Positions 21,542-32,821 of a stretch of DNA of 64,000 bases are shown here, in pieces. This stretch comes from Sphingomonadales bacterium (lineage in GTDB: Bacteria > Pseudomonadota > Alphaproteobacteria > Sphingomonadales > Sphingomonadaceae), in NCBI GenBank assembly GCA_028871475.1, contig JAGWMZ010000003.1, positions 186,001 through 250,000 on the forward strand. The letters run 5' to 3'. The notes beneath the pieces are model-generated. The model did not search any database. It had not been told where the DNA came from and saw nothing but the letters and a program-made list of their open reading frames with translations. The translations under genes and the position numbers were made by a program. Numbering within the stretch: the first letter of the stretch is position 1; each line of letters begins with the position of its first letter.

Positions 21542-22719
21542 TTCGGGGCTCCCTTGCGGTAATAACGGGTGGGATGGAAAGGCATGGAGACGACGGTGGC
21601 GGGCAGCTTCTTGCCGCGCACGTCGATGAAAAGGGCGGTGCCATCGGCGGTGTGGGCCGCATCGACATAGGCCATGGCGATGGGGTGGCCCAGGCTGGGC
21701 GCGAAACCGCCCGAGCAGACCGTGCCGACCTTGACGTCCCCTGCATAGACCTCGGCGCCTTCGCGGGCGGCCTGGCGGCCATCGAGCTTGAGGCCGATGC
21801 GCAGGGTAGCGGGGCCATCGGCCAGCGCCTGGAGCACATGGTCAGAGCCCATGAACCCGCCCTGTTCGCGGCGACGCTTGGACAGGGCAAAAGTCAGATT
21901 GGCGCTGACCGGATCGGTTTCGGGGCTCAGGTCATGGCCGTACAGCGGCAGGCCTGCCTCCAGGCGCAGGCTGTCACGCGCGCCAAGACCGATGGGCTTC
22001 ACGTCCTCATGAGCGGCCAGCGCCGTCGCGAAGTCGACGATGCCTTCATAGGGCACGGAGATCTCGTAACCATCCTCGCCCGAATAGCCCGAACGGCTGA
22101 CGCCCAGTTCAATGCCGTTCCAGCTGTAGATACCGGCCTGCATGAACGAGAGTTCCTCGACCGGCTCGCCGCCGTCCAGCACAGGCGTCAGGCCCAGCGA
22201 GGACAGCGCCTTGGCGGCCTTCGGGCCTTGCAGCGCCAGCAGGCCATGCTCGTCACGATGGGTGAGCGTGATGTCGTCGGGCAGGTTTTCGCGCAGATGG
22301 GCAATGTCGTCCCACTTGGTCGCGCCATTCACCACCACGAAGAAGCCGTTCTTCCAGCGGGTGACCATCAGGTCATCCAGAATGCCGCCATGTTCGTCCA
22401 GCAGCAGCGAATAGCGGATGCGACCGACCTTGAGGATCGACAGATCGGCAGGCAGCAGCGCTTCCAGCGCCGCTTCGACCGCGCTCTGGTCGTCGCCTTC
22501 CACGCTGACGACCAGTTGGCCCATATGGCTGACATCGAAAAGACCCGCATTCTCGCGCGTCCAGAGATGTTCGGCGATGATGCCTTCATACTGCACCGGC
22601 ATCATATAGCCGGCAAATTCCACCATACGCGCGCCATGCTCGCGATGCCAGGCATCGAGCGGCAGGGTCAGGACGGCGGGCAGCGCGTCTTCGGCGGATT
22701 CGTCGTGTGTCTCGCTCAC
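21538..22719 (-). CDS. gcvT: Glycine cleavage system T protein (aminomethyltransferase)
   Basis: A 393-residue tetrahydrofolate-dependent aminomethyltransferase that releases ammonia and forms 5,10-methylene-THF. It has the [31 protein letters not shown] motif near the N terminus and the [10 protein letters not shown] motif in the middle. I chose GTG 22719 with an AGGGA ribosome binding site at about 22730. The frame stays open further upstream, but that stretch runs into the glycine riboswitch and cannot be coding. It is the first gene of the operon. Confidence 0.95.
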   Translation of the reverse strand: MSETHDESAEDALPAVLTLPLDAWHREHGARMVEFAGYMMPVQYEGIIAEHLWTRENAGLFDVSHMGQLVVSVEGDDQSAVEAALEALLPADLSILKVGRIRYSLLLDEHGGILDDLMVTRWKNGFFVVVNGATKWDDIAHLRENLPDDITLTHRDEHGLLALQGPKAAKALSSLGLTPVLDGGEPVEELSFMQAGIYSWNGIELGVSRSGYSGEDGYEISVPYEGIVDFATALAAHEDVKPIGLGARDSLRLEAGLPLYGHDLSPETDPVSANLTFALSKRRREQGGFMGSDHVLQALADGPATLRIGLKLDGRQAAREGAEVYAGDVKVGTVCSGGFAPSLGHPIAMAYVDAAHTADGTALFIDVRGKKLPATVVSMPFHPTRYYRKGAPK

Positions 22720-22742
22720 AATTCGGGCTTCCCTACAGATGC

Positions 22743-22758
22743 GCACCAAGTCCGGTGC
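22743..22758 (-). promoter_or_regulatory. Small hairpin in the riboswitch expression platform
   Basis: GCACC (22743-22747) and GGTGC (22754-22758) form a 5-bp stem with a six-base loop, just after the second glycine aptamer and about 20 bases before the gcvT ribosome binding site. It touches the last paired strand of the aptamer, so it could be the switching element. This is inference from position. Confidence 0.35.
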
Positions 22759-23000
22759 CCCCTCTGTCACGGAAACCTGAGAGCTTGGTCCTGCATGGTC
22801 ACGCGCCAGCGGGTGGGCTGGCGTGTCTCATACGGGATTTACCCCTTCGGCGGCGGCCTCTCCTGCGAAGGGCCACTCTTTCCAGAGCATCGCTATCAAC
22901 CCACACGGTCCCTTGTGCCTGAGAGATTCCGGGGCGGTTGCTCCTTCGGCGTCTCACGCTTCCGGCCGGGTGGGGCCGAATCGCGAGAACTCTCCCGCAT
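22758..23000 (-). promoter_or_regulatory. Tandem glycine riboswitch upstream of gcvT
   Basis: Two consecutive aptamers of the gcvT RNA family are readable on the minus strand. Aptamer 1 (about 23000-22900) has GCGGGAGAG, then GCCGAAGGAGCAA (22950-22938), then CTCTCAGGCA and GGGACCGTG. Aptamer 2 (about 22890-22758) has CTCTGGAAAGAG, then GCCGCCGAAGGGGTAAA (22854-22838), then GCTCTCAGG and GACAGAGGGGG. A short linker joins them. In known examples glycine binding turns on the cleavage operon. Its target here is gcvT-gcvH-gcvPA-gcvPB. Confidence 0.95.
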
Positions 23001-23080
23001 GGGTTAGCGACCTCTTGCCCATCCACTGTTGCAGTGCAGAAGTCAAAGGCCATTTGCCCGCTTTCCCCAAAAGGGTCAGC

Positions 23081-24259
23081 TCAGACGTTGCTGAGCCCCT
23101 CGGGCGCGGTGCCGTGAATGGCGCGATAGCGGGCGATGGCAAAGCGGTCGGTCATACCGGCGATATAATCGGCGATGTGGCGGCTGCGGGCTGGTTCCTG
23201 AGCGGGCATACGCTCGGCCCAGTCCTGCCCCATCAGCTCAGGGGCAGCGTCAAACGCCGTGAACAGCCCTGCCGTCACCAGCTTGGCCTTGCGCGCGGTT
23301 TCGAGTTGCTCGGGATGGTAATAGAGCTTTTCGTACATGAAGCGTTTGAGGCGCCGTTCCTGCTCCTCCATGCCGGGGGAAAAGGCGACGCTGGCACGGC
23401 CTGCCGCGCGCACATCGGCAGGCGAGGTCATGCCCTGGGTACGCAGCCGCGTCTGGGCGATCACATCATTGACCATCAGGCCGATCTGGCTGCGGACCAG
23501 CTCGCGCAATTGCCGGTCGCGGGGCGCGCCGGCGTGGCGCCTTTCCACTTCGCGCCATTGCTGGGCCACAAAGGGTTGTTCCATCAACTGGTCGAGCGTG
23601 AGGAAGCCTGCACGCAGGCCATCGTCAATGTCATGATTGTCATAGGCGATGTCATCGGCGATCGCCGCCACCTGCGCCTCAAGACAGGACCATTCGCCAA
23701 GATCGAGCGGGAAAGCGGCATCAAGCTCTGCCATGGCCCAGGTGGGGTTCGTCACCGGGCCATTGTGCTTGGCCAGCCCCTCCAGCAGTTCCCAGCTCAG
23801 GTTCAGCCCGTCATGCTCGCAATAGGGGCTTTCCAGACGCATCAGCACGCGCAGGGCATTGGCGTTGTGGTCCCATCCACCATGGGGTTTCAACGCCTCG
23901 TCCAGCGCATCCTCGCCGCTATGGCCGAAGGGCGGATGGCCGATGTCATGGGCCAGACACAGCGCCTCGGTCAGATCCTCGTTCAGCCCCAGTTGCCGCG
24001 CAATGACGCGGCCGATCTGAGCGACCTCAAGACTGTGCGTCAGGCGGACGCGGTAATGGTCGCCATCGGGCGCGATAAAGACCTGCGTCTTGTGGCGCAA
24101 CCGGCGAAAGCTGATCGAATGGATGATCCTGTCGCGGTCGCGCTGATAGGGGCTGCGTGGGCCCCGGGCGATACCCTCCTCCATGGGAAACTCGCGCCCG
24201 CGTGATCGGGCAGGATCGCAAGCGAGGGGAGAAGCGGCAATGACGTCAGGATCAACCAT
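23081..24259 (-). CDS. dGTPase-like HD-domain triphosphohydrolase
   Basis: A 392-residue protein of the deoxyguanosinetriphosphate triphosphohydrolase-like family, cleaving dNTPs to nucleoside and triphosphate in related enzymes. Signature segments are YQRDRDRIIHSISFRRLRHKTQVF, the HD motif pair (LTHSLEVAQIGR, then CLAHDIGHPPFGHSGE), and a later YDNHDIDDGL containing the fourth metal ligand. I chose ATG 24259; a longer frame to 24328 runs into the palindromic repeat upstream. No good ribosome binding site is visible at either start. Confidence 0.9.
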   Translation of the reverse strand: MVDPDVIAASPLACDPARSRGREFPMEEGIARGPRSPYQRDRDRIIHSISFRRLRHKTQVFIAPDGDHYRVRLTHSLEVAQIGRVIARQLGLNEDLTEALCLAHDIGHPPFGHSGEDALDEALKPHGGWDHNANALRVLMRLESPYCEHDGLNLSWELLEGLAKHNGPVTNPTWAMAELDAAFPLDLGEWSCLEAQVAAIADDIAYDNHDIDDGLRAGFLTLDQLMEQPFVAQQWREVERRHAGAPRDRQLRELVRSQIGLMVNDVIAQTRLRTQGMTSPADVRAAGRASVAFSPGMEEQERRLKRFMYEKLYYHPEQLETARKAKLVTAGLFTAFDAAPELMGQDWAERMPAQEPARSRHIADYIAGMTDRFAIARYRAIHGTAPEGLSNV

Positions 24260-24274
24260 GGGTTTGGGCCTAGC

Positions 24275-24322
24275 GCATCGTGCGAAAAAGTGGGAACCGG
24301 TTTTTCGCGAAAAACGATCCGC
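24275..24322. repeat. REP-like palindromic repeat
   Basis: The block beginning GCATCGTGCGAAAAAGTG and continuing into ACCGGTTTTTCGCGAAAAAC contains the arms GCGAAAAA (24282-24289) and TTTTTCGC (24301-24308), with GCATCGT/ACGAT extending the dyad outward. From memory this is the abundant intergenic palindrome of many Rhizobiales genomes. Here it lies between the lipoprotein gene and the dgt-like gene, close to the latter's start. Confidence 0.65.
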
Positions 24323-24341
24323 CAACAAAAACCCAGCGCAC

Positions 24342-24683
24342 TCAGCGCAGCAAGCCGCCCAGCCCCATCGGCCCCGTGCCCACTTGCGCGGCGCAGGCGC
24401 CCGCCGCCGTCACCGCCACCTCGATGGTTTCCGGGTCATCAACCCGGCGCACTGCCGCGATATAGTCGAAGGTCGTGCGCTTGGGGCCCTGCAAGGCTTC
24501 CAGCTTGCGCAATTGCTTGATGGTCAAGTGGTCCACCATGCGCGCCGACATGCATTGCGCCATAGGCAGCGACAGGCCCGCATTGGTCAGGGCGTTCTGC
24601 ACCCGGCTGCGCGCGATGCGCTGCTCCACACAGCCGCCCAGCAGCACAGCGCAGCCCAAAACCCCGACCATAACCTTACGCAT
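24342..24683 (-). CDS. Small predicted lipoprotein
   Basis: A 113-residue protein with a lipoprotein signal peptide: basic start MRKVM, a hydrophobic stretch, and the lipobox LLGGC with the acceptor Cys near residue 18. The mature part has three further Cys residues. I do not recognise the family. It starts 29 bases after the pntB stop, so it is probably the last member of the transhydrogenase operon. Confidence 0.75.
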   Translation of the reverse strand: MRKVMVGVLGCAVLLGGCVEQRIARSRVQNALTNAGLSLPMAQCMSARMVDHLTIKQLRKLEALQGPKRTTFDYIAAVRRVDDPETIEVAVTAAGACAAQVGTGPMGLGGLLR

Positions 24684-24712
24684 TGGAAAACAAACCTTAT
24701 CGAAAGAGAGCC

Positions 24713-26212
24713 TCAGTGCTGGAGGCTCTTGACGATCTCCTCCACCATCTTTTTGGCATCTGCCAGCAGCATCATGGTCTGGTCCATATAAAAGACGTCA
24801 TTATCAACACCTGAATAGCCCACCCCGCTCATCGAGCGTTTGATGAACATGACGGTCTTGGCCTTTTCCACGTCGAACACCGGCATGCCATAGATCGGGC
24901 TGCTCTTGTCGGTGCGGGCGGCGGGGTTCACCACGTCATTGGCGCCGATGATGAAGGCGACGTCGCACTGGGCGAACTCGCCATTGATGTCCTCCAGCTC
25001 GAAGACCTCATCGTAAGGCACATTGGCTTCGGCCAGCAGCACGTTCATATGCCCCGGCATGCGGCCCGCCACCGGATGGATGGCATATTTCACATTCACG
25101 CCTTCCTTTTTCAGCGTGTCGGCCATTTCGCGCAGCACGTGCTGGGCCTGTGCCACCGCCATGCCATAGCCGGGAATGATGATGACATTTTCCGCCTCCT
25201 TCAGCAGGAAAGCGGCGTCCTCGGCGCTGCCGCGCTTCCACGGGCGCTGTTCCTTCGCCGCGCCGCCACCGGCATCCGCCGTGGCGCCGAAGCCGCCCGC
25301 GATCACGCTGATGAAGCTGCGGTTCATCGCCTTGCACATGATGTAGGAGAGGATCGCGCCCGAGGAACCGACCAGCGCCCCGGTGATGATCATCGCCGTA
25401 TTGTGCAGGGTGAAGCCCATGGCCGCCGCCGCCCAGCCCGAGTAGCTGTTGAGCATGGAGACCACCACCGGCATGTCCGCCCCGCCGATGGGGATGATGA
25501 GCAGGAAGCCGATGATGAAGGCCAGCGCGGTAATGAGGGCGATATCCAGCATCGACTGCGACATGACGAAGCCGAAGATGAAGAAGGCGATGGCCAGCAG
25601 GATTACGATGTTGATGGCATGGCGCGCGGGCAGAATGATGGGCGCGCCGCTCATCTTGCCCGCCAGCTTCAGGAAGGCGATAACCGAACCGGAAAAGGTG
25701 ATCGCGCCAATGGCGATGCCAAGGGCCATTTCGATCAGGCTCTGGGGATGGATCTGCGTGGGAGGCGGCGCGCCCGTTGACGAGGCATGGGCCAACGTAT
25801 CCGTCAGATAGGCTGCCATATCCAGAATGCCGAAAGCATCCGGATTGAGATAGGCTGCCCAGCCCACCAGCACCGCCGCCAGACCCACCAGCGAGTGAAA
25901 GGCCGCCACCAGTTGCGGCATGTCGGTCATCTGGATGCGGCGGGCGGTAATGAAACCGATGCCGCCGCCAATGGCTAAGGCCACCACGATTTCGGGCAGG
26001 CTTGCGATGCCGTGGGTGAGCAGCGTGGTAACGATAGCGATCGTCATCCCTGCCATGCCGTAGCGATTGCCAGCGCGACTGGTGCCTGGGCTGGACAAAC
26101 CGCGCAGCGCAAGAATGAAAAGCACCCCCGCCGCCAAATAAGCGAAAGCTACCCAAGGGCTGGGCGTGATTTCGAGAATGTGAGCACCCTCGGCCAGAAG
26201 CGGCAAGACCAT
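24713..26212 (-). CDS. pntB: NAD(P) transhydrogenase beta subunit
   Basis: A 499-residue membrane subunit of the proton-translocating transhydrogenase, which uses the proton gradient to make NADPH from NADH. The N-terminal half has about nine membrane helices. The C-terminal domain binds NADP(H), with the IIPGYGMAVAQAQH and SMSGVGYSGVDN motifs. ATG 26212 shares a base with the pntAB stop codon (TGATG), giving tight coupling. An apparent longer frame upstream is only a shadow of pntAB. Confidence 0.97.
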   Translation of the reverse strand: MVLPLLAEGAHILEITPSPWVAFAYLAAGVLFILALRGLSSPGTSRAGNRYGMAGMTIAIVTTLLTHGIASLPEIVVALAIGGGIGFITARRIQMTDMPQLVAAFHSLVGLAAVLVGWAAYLNPDAFGILDMAAYLTDTLAHASSTGAPPPTQIHPQSLIEMALGIAIGAITFSGSVIAFLKLAGKMSGAPIILPARHAINIVILLAIAFFIFGFVMSQSMLDIALITALAFIIGFLLIIPIGGADMPVVVSMLNSYSGWAAAAMGFTLHNTAMIITGALVGSSGAILSYIMCKAMNRSFISVIAGGFGATADAGGGAAKEQRPWKRGSAEDAAFLLKEAENVIIIPGYGMAVAQAQHVLREMADTLKKEGVNVKYAIHPVAGRMPGHMNVLLAEANVPYDEVFELEDINGEFAQCDVAFIIGANDVVNPAARTDKSSPIYGMPVFDVEKAKTVMFIKRSMSGVGYSGVDNDVFYMDQTMMLLADAKKMVEEIVKSLQH

Positions 26213-26508
26213 CACTTGCGCTCCTTCTTCTTGTACATCGCCAGCATGCGTGCCGTCACGGCAAAGCCGCCGAAGATGTTGATGCTGGCCAGCACCACAG
26301 CCCCCAGCCCCAGCCATTTCGACACGCCAGCGCCCGCGCCAATGCCGCTGGCCGCCGCCGCGATCAACGCGCCCACCACGATCACCGAGGAGATCGCATT
26401 GGTCACCGCCATCAAGGGCGTGTGCAGGGCCGGTGTCACCGACCAAACCACGTAATAGCCGACAAAACAGGCCATCACGAAAATCGACAGGATCGAGATG
26501 AAATCCAT
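26212..26508 (-). CDS. pntAB: NAD(P) transhydrogenase alpha subunit, part 2 (membrane)
   Basis: A 98-residue, three-helix membrane segment of the split alpha subunit. It contains the [33 protein letters not shown] signature near residues 22-47 and ends in a basic KKKERK tail. In E. coli this part is fused to the NAD-binding domain; here it is separate, as in other alphaproteobacteria. It follows pntAA by 11 bases and shares a base with pntB. Confidence 0.95.
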   Translation of the reverse strand: MDFISILSIFVMACFVGYYVVWSVTPALHTPLMAVTNAISSVIVVGALIAAAASGIGAGAGVSKWLGLGAVVLASINIFGGFAVTARMLAMYKKKERK

Positions 26509-26519
26509 ATCCGCCTCCC

Positions 26520-27653
26520 TTAACCCAGCAGGCGCGGATGGATCACCGCGCCCCGTTGCGTGAGGCGGATCGCCCCGCCGATTTCCTCGTCCAGCACCGG
26601 GCGCCCGGCCTCCTTGTCCCAGAAGGCGGAGAGGAAGTTGTAGAGATTGCGCGCAAACAGCGCCGAGGCATCGGCAGGCAGATGCGCCGCCGTGTTCGAC
26701 CAGCCCATGATCTTGACGCCATGCCGCTCGACGATCTGGTCCGCCACGCTGCCTTCGACATTGCCCCCCTGCGCCACGGCAAGGTCGAAAATGACGCTGC
26801 CCGGCTTCATACTGGCAATCTGGACGTCGGAAATCAGCCTTGGCGCCGCCCGCCCCGGGATCAGAGCCGTGGTGATGACGATATCCTGCTTGGCAATATG
26901 GCTGGAGACCAGCTCGGCCTGTGCCTTCTGATATTCAGGCGACATTTCGGTGGCATAGCCGCCACTGCCCTCACCCTCGATCCCCGCCACGCTTTCCACG
27001 AAAATAGGTTTGGCGCCCAGGGACTGGATCTGCTCCTTCGTCGCCGACCGCACGTCTGTGGCCGAAACCTGCGCGCCCAGACGCCGCGCCGTGGCAATCG
27101 CCTGCAAGCCGGCCACGCCCACGCCCATGACAAAGGCCTTGGCGGCGCTGATCGTGCCGGCTGCCGTCATCATCATGGGAAAGGCCCGGCCATAGACGCC
27201 TGCTGCATCCACCACCGCCTTGTATCCCGCCAGATTCGACTGGCTGGAGAGGATGTCCATGGACTGCGCGCGGGTGATGCGCGGCATGAATTCCATCGCC
27301 AGCGCCTCGTAACCGGCGGCGGCATAGGCTTCCACGCGGTCGTGCCGCCCGAAGGGATCGAGCCCCGCCACAATCCAGGCCCCCGGCGTCAGGCCTGAAA
27401 GCCGGTCAGCCTCGGGCCCCTGCACACCCAGCACGATGGCCGCATTGGCCAAGACCGAGGCAGCATCGCCCACCTGCGCCCCTACGGCGGCATAGTCAGC
27501 GTCCGCTATGGCGGCATTCGCCCCTGCCCCCGCTTCAACAGCCACCTGCGCGCCCAGAGCGATGAATTTCTTCACCGTCTCCGGGCTGGCGGCAACACGG
27601 GTCTCGCCCTGCGCCGTTTCGCGCAGGACAGCCAGTTTCAACCTGTCTGCCAT
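26520..27653 (-). CDS. pntAA: NAD(P) transhydrogenase alpha subunit, part 1 (NAD-binding)
   Basis: A 377-residue soluble NAD(H)-binding domain of the transhydrogenase. It has the alanine dehydrogenase/PNT N-terminal fold ([22 protein letters not shown]), the [23 protein letters not shown] signature, and the [20 protein letters not shown] nucleotide-binding loop. It starts 10 bases after the tiny oxidase-type gene and leads the pnt genes. Confidence 0.97.
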   Translation of the reverse strand: MADRLKLAVLRETAQGETRVAASPETVKKFIALGAQVAVEAGAGANAAIADADYAAVGAQVGDAASVLANAAIVLGVQGPEADRLSGLTPGAWIVAGLDPFGRHDRVEAYAAAGYEALAMEFMPRITRAQSMDILSSQSNLAGYKAVVDAAGVYGRAFPMMMTAAGTISAAKAFVMGVGVAGLQAIATARRLGAQVSATDVRSATKEQIQSLGAKPIFVESVAGIEGEGSGGYATEMSPEYQKAQAELVSSHIAKQDIVITTALIPGRAAPRLISDVQIASMKPGSVIFDLAVAQGGNVEGSVADQIVERHGVKIMGWSNTAAHLPADASALFARNLYNFLSAFWDKEAGRPVLDEEIGGAIRLTQRGAVIHPRLLG

Positions 27654-27663
27654 GATGGTCCGA

Positions 27664-27789
27664 TCAGCGTGTCAGAAGAAAAACGACAAAGGCCGCAATG
27701 GCCAGAATAACCGGCGTGGCCACCTTGATCATGCGGATGAAGCCGGCATAGGTCTGCCGGGCGGGTTCGAGATCATGTACCGATGCCAT
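27664..27789 (-). CDS. aa3-type cytochrome c oxidase subunit IV-like small protein
   Basis: A 41-residue single-span membrane protein: a short soluble start with ARQTYAGFIRMIK, then a hydrophobic helix ending in VVFLLTR. This matches the bacterial aa3-type cytochrome oxidase subunit IV family, which is of similar size. A GAGGAG ribosome binding site lies about nine bases before ATG 27789. Linkage to the pnt operon is often seen in sphingomonads, though the functional reason is unclear to me. Confidence 0.8.
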   Translation of the reverse strand: MASVHDLEPARQTYAGFIRMIKVATPVILAIAAFVVFLLTR

Positions 27790-28062
27790 GTCGCGTGCTC
27801 CTCTGCCTTGCGCCCCACGATTGCGGGGCATGCTTTTCATTTTGCCCCACCCTATCGAGGGCATGCGCCTGCGACAACCATCATCTTCACGCCGCGACCA
27901 AACAGACAAGAAGGCGCAAGATGCGGCCATCCATCCTTTCCATCTGCACTCGTGAATCCGTGAAATAAATCGCGCCCTTGGTAAGCCGGTTTTTACACCT
28001 TGCGGACTATGCAAGCCAATGGCCGCATCTTTTAGCGCGCCTCAGGGACGCAAGCTGCAAGC

Positions 28063-29484
28063 ATGTCTGAAACCGAAACGCGCCTGCTGATGCTGATCGA
28101 CGACGAACCCGCGCAAAGCCGGTTGATCGCGGCGCTGGCCGCCCGCGAGGGATGGCGCACGCTGGTGGTGCATGATGCCGAAACCGCGATTGCCACGCTG
28201 GGCACGCGCCAGGGCATGCAACTGGGGGCGATCATCCTTGACCAATGGGTGCCCGGTGACGACGCCTGCGAACTCATTGCCGATCTGCGCGCGCGCCGCC
28301 CCGCTCTGCCCATTCTGATGCTGACCACCAGCGCCTCCCCCTTGCTGGCTGTGGAGGCGATGCGGGCAGGCGCCACCGATTACCTTATCAAGCCCGTCGC
28401 GCCCGACCGCATGATGCAGGCTCTGCGCGCGGCCACCACGCGCGAGACCCCGCGCGATGAATTGCAGCCGCTGACCGAAAAGATGCATGGCCCCGCCACC
28501 TTCGAGGCGATGATCGGCGCGGCCCCCGCCTTCCGCACGGCGCTGGCCATTGCCGCCAAGGCCGCTCGCGGCCATGGCCCCGTGCTGGTGGAGGGCGAAA
28601 CCGGCACCGGCAAGGAGATGCTGGTGCGCGCCATCCACGCCGCCAGCCAGCGCGCCAAAATGCCACTGCGCATCGTGAATGCCGGCTCCACGCCGGGCAA
28701 TTCCATCGAAAGCGTGCTCTTCGGCCATGAAAAAGGCGCCTTTCCCGGGGCGTTCGACCGGCAGGTGGGCGCTATCCAGCATTGCGACGGCGCCACGCTG
28801 GTCATCGACGAGATCGACCGCCTGCCCATGGCCGTACAGGAGCGCCTTGCCGAAGCGCTGATCCGTGGCGACTGCCGCCCCATCGGCGCGCGCCATTCCT
28901 TCCGTGTCGACGTGCGGCTGATCGCGGCCAGCAACTATCCGCTCAAAGACCTTGTCGCTTGCGGCGATTTCCTGCCAGAACTCTACGCCGCCATCGCCGC
29001 GACGACCCTGGCCCTGCCGCCGCTGCGCGAAAGGGCGATCGACATTCCTGCCCTTGCCCGCCATTTCCTGGCGCGCATCGGCGAACAACCGGGCCTGCAA
29101 TCACTGGGCATTACCGATGGCGCGCTGGCGCTGCTGGGCGCCTATGACTGGCCGGGCAATGTGCGCCAGTTGCAGGCGGTCCTCTTCCGCGCCGCCGTCT
29201 TCTGCGATGGCGACGCGCTGACGGCCGATGATTTCCCTCAGCTTTCCAGCATGATTTCCGCCGAGCCGGGGATGAGCGGCGCCATGGCGCATGAAAGCTC
29301 AGGCGTGATGCTGTTCACCGCCGATGGCAATCTGCGCCCTCTTGAAGACATTGAGGCCGATGTGATCCGGCTGGCCATCGGCCACTATCGTGGGCGGATG
29401 ACCGAGGTGGCGCGGCGACTGGGGATAGGGCGGTCGACGCTTTATCGCAAGCTGAGCGACCTTGGGATCGAGAATGTGGCCTGA
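28063..29484 (+). CDS. NtrC-type response regulator with altered sigma-54 loop
   Basis: A 473-residue three-domain regulator. The receiver has acidic Asp13/14, phospho-acceptor Asp60 (ILDQWVPG) and Lys110. The AAA+ domain has Walker A GETGTGKE and Walker B LVIDEID. A C-terminal Fis-type helix-turn-helix includes MTEVARRLGIGRSTLYRKL. The loop that contacts sigma-54, normally GAFTGA, reads GAFPGA at 28735-28752. Some NtrC-family proteins lacking this loop work with sigma-70, so sigma-54 dependence is doubtful. No kinase gene is adjacent, so it is an orphan. Confidence 0.9.
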   Translation: MSETETRLLMLIDDEPAQSRLIAALAAREGWRTLVVHDAETAIATLGTRQGMQLGAIILDQWVPGDDACELIADLRARRPALPILMLTTSASPLLAVEAMRAGATDYLIKPVAPDRMMQALRAATTRETPRDELQPLTEKMHGPATFEAMIGAAPAFRTALAIAAKAARGHGPVLVEGETGTGKEMLVRAIHAASQRAKMPLRIVNAGSTPGNSIESVLFGHEKGAFPGAFDRQVGAIQHCDGATLVIDEIDRLPMAVQERLAEALIRGDCRPIGARHSFRVDVRLIAASNYPLKDLVACGDFLPELYAAIAATTLALPPLRERAIDIPALARHFLARIGEQPGLQSLGITDGALALLGAYDWPGNVRQLQAVLFRAAVFCDGDALTADDFPQLSSMISAEPGMSGAMAHESSGVMLFTADGNLRPLEDIEADVIRLAIGHYRGRMTEVARRLGIGRSTLYRKLSDLGIENVA

Positions 29485-29513
29485 AGTACGCCAACACTGC
29501 GCGCTCCTTTACT

Positions 29514-29603
29514 GCCTGCAGCGCAGCGAGCTTTGCGCTGCCGCCGAACCCTTAGCACCCGAGCCGACAACACTTGGGAGCACGAGGGTGTAACACCCTC
29601 GCA
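29514..29603. repeat. Intergenic composite repeat, copy D (right half only)
   Basis: This lies between the regulator gene (+) and folP (-), which converge. It keeps the internal arm (GCCTGCAGCGCAG at 29514-29526), the CTTAGC and GCCGACAAC segments, and the terminal hairpin CGAGGGTG/CACCCTCG (29583-29601) with a TAA loop. The left end is degenerate or lost. GCAGCGCA/TGCGCTGC (29518-29541) forms an extra stem. It may serve as the folP and regulator terminator. Confidence 0.7.
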
Positions 29604-29615
29604 TTTCTCCCTTCG

Positions 29616-32108
<2,493 letters not shown>

Positions 32109-32119
32109 GCGAAATTTTT

Positions 32120-32710
32120 CTAGATCAGCACCAGTTGCGCCACCGGGGCAAAGCTGCGCCGGTGATGGGCGCAAGGCCCATGGCTGCGCAGCGCCGCCAT
32201 ATGTTCAGCCGTGCCATAGCCGGCATTGCGCGCCCAACCATAATGCGGAAATTCAACGTCGAGTTCGCGCATCAGCCGGTCACGATGCTCTTTGGCGATG
32301 ATGCTGGCTGCGCTGATCACTGGCTCAATGGCATCGCCGCCCACGATCGCCCGCGCGCTCCACTCCCAGCCAGCGACCCGGCCAGCGGGCGTCAGATTGC
32401 CATCGACCAGCACCTGCACCACCGGCCCATCCAGCCGCGCAGCCAGATCAGCCACCGCCTTGGTCATGGCCAGCATGGTGGCGGCAAAAATGTTAATGCG
32501 GTCAATCTCCTCGACCTCGACCAGGCCGGTGGCCCAATGGGCCTGCGCCTTGATCTGCTCTTCCAGCACGGCGCGCTTCTTCCCGCTCAGCTTCTTGGAA
32601 TCCGCAAGGCCCGCGATGGGCAGCGGCAAGGCCACCGCGCCCGCCACCACCGGCCCCGCCAAAGGGCCGCGCCCGGCCTCATCCACGCCAATGATCCATC
32701 CCTGTGTCAT
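32120..32710 (-). CDS. rnhB: Ribonuclease HII
   Basis: A 196-residue RNase HII, which cuts the RNA strand of RNA-DNA hybrids and removes single ribonucleotides from DNA. It has the GVDEAGRGPLAGPVVAGAV signature with catalytic Asp and Glu, the LADSKKLS motif, the VDGN motif and the AASIIAKEHRD segment. The length is normal. It lies upstream of ccrM on the same strand, with the GANTC-rich region between them, and diverges from the acetyltransferase gene. Confidence 0.97.
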   Translation of the reverse strand: MTQGWIIGVDEAGRGPLAGPVVAGAVALPLPIAGLADSKKLSGKKRAVLEEQIKAQAHWATGLVEVEEIDRINIFAATMLAMTKAVADLAARLDGPVVQVLVDGNLTPAGRVAGWEWSARAIVGGDAIEPVISAASIIAKEHRDRLMRELDVEFPHYGWARNAGYGTAEHMAALRSHGPCAHHRRSFAPVAQLVLI

Positions 32711-32821
32711 GATCCCCGTCTAGAGGAAGTGCTGGCGAGATGCGAGAGGGCCGGCCCTTCGTCTGCCATACCCGCCAAAGCCCTTGCGCCACCGCCCCCC
32801 CTGCCCTATCCGCGCGCCACC

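Noticed and set aside
22720..22770. Longer N terminus of GcvT
   Set aside because: The extra codons run into the second glycine aptamer, whose sequence is constrained by RNA structure. GTG 22719 fits the family start.
26213..26446. Longer N terminus for PntB
   Set aside because: The extension is an out-of-frame shadow of pntAB; the real start ATG shares its first base with the pntAB stop.
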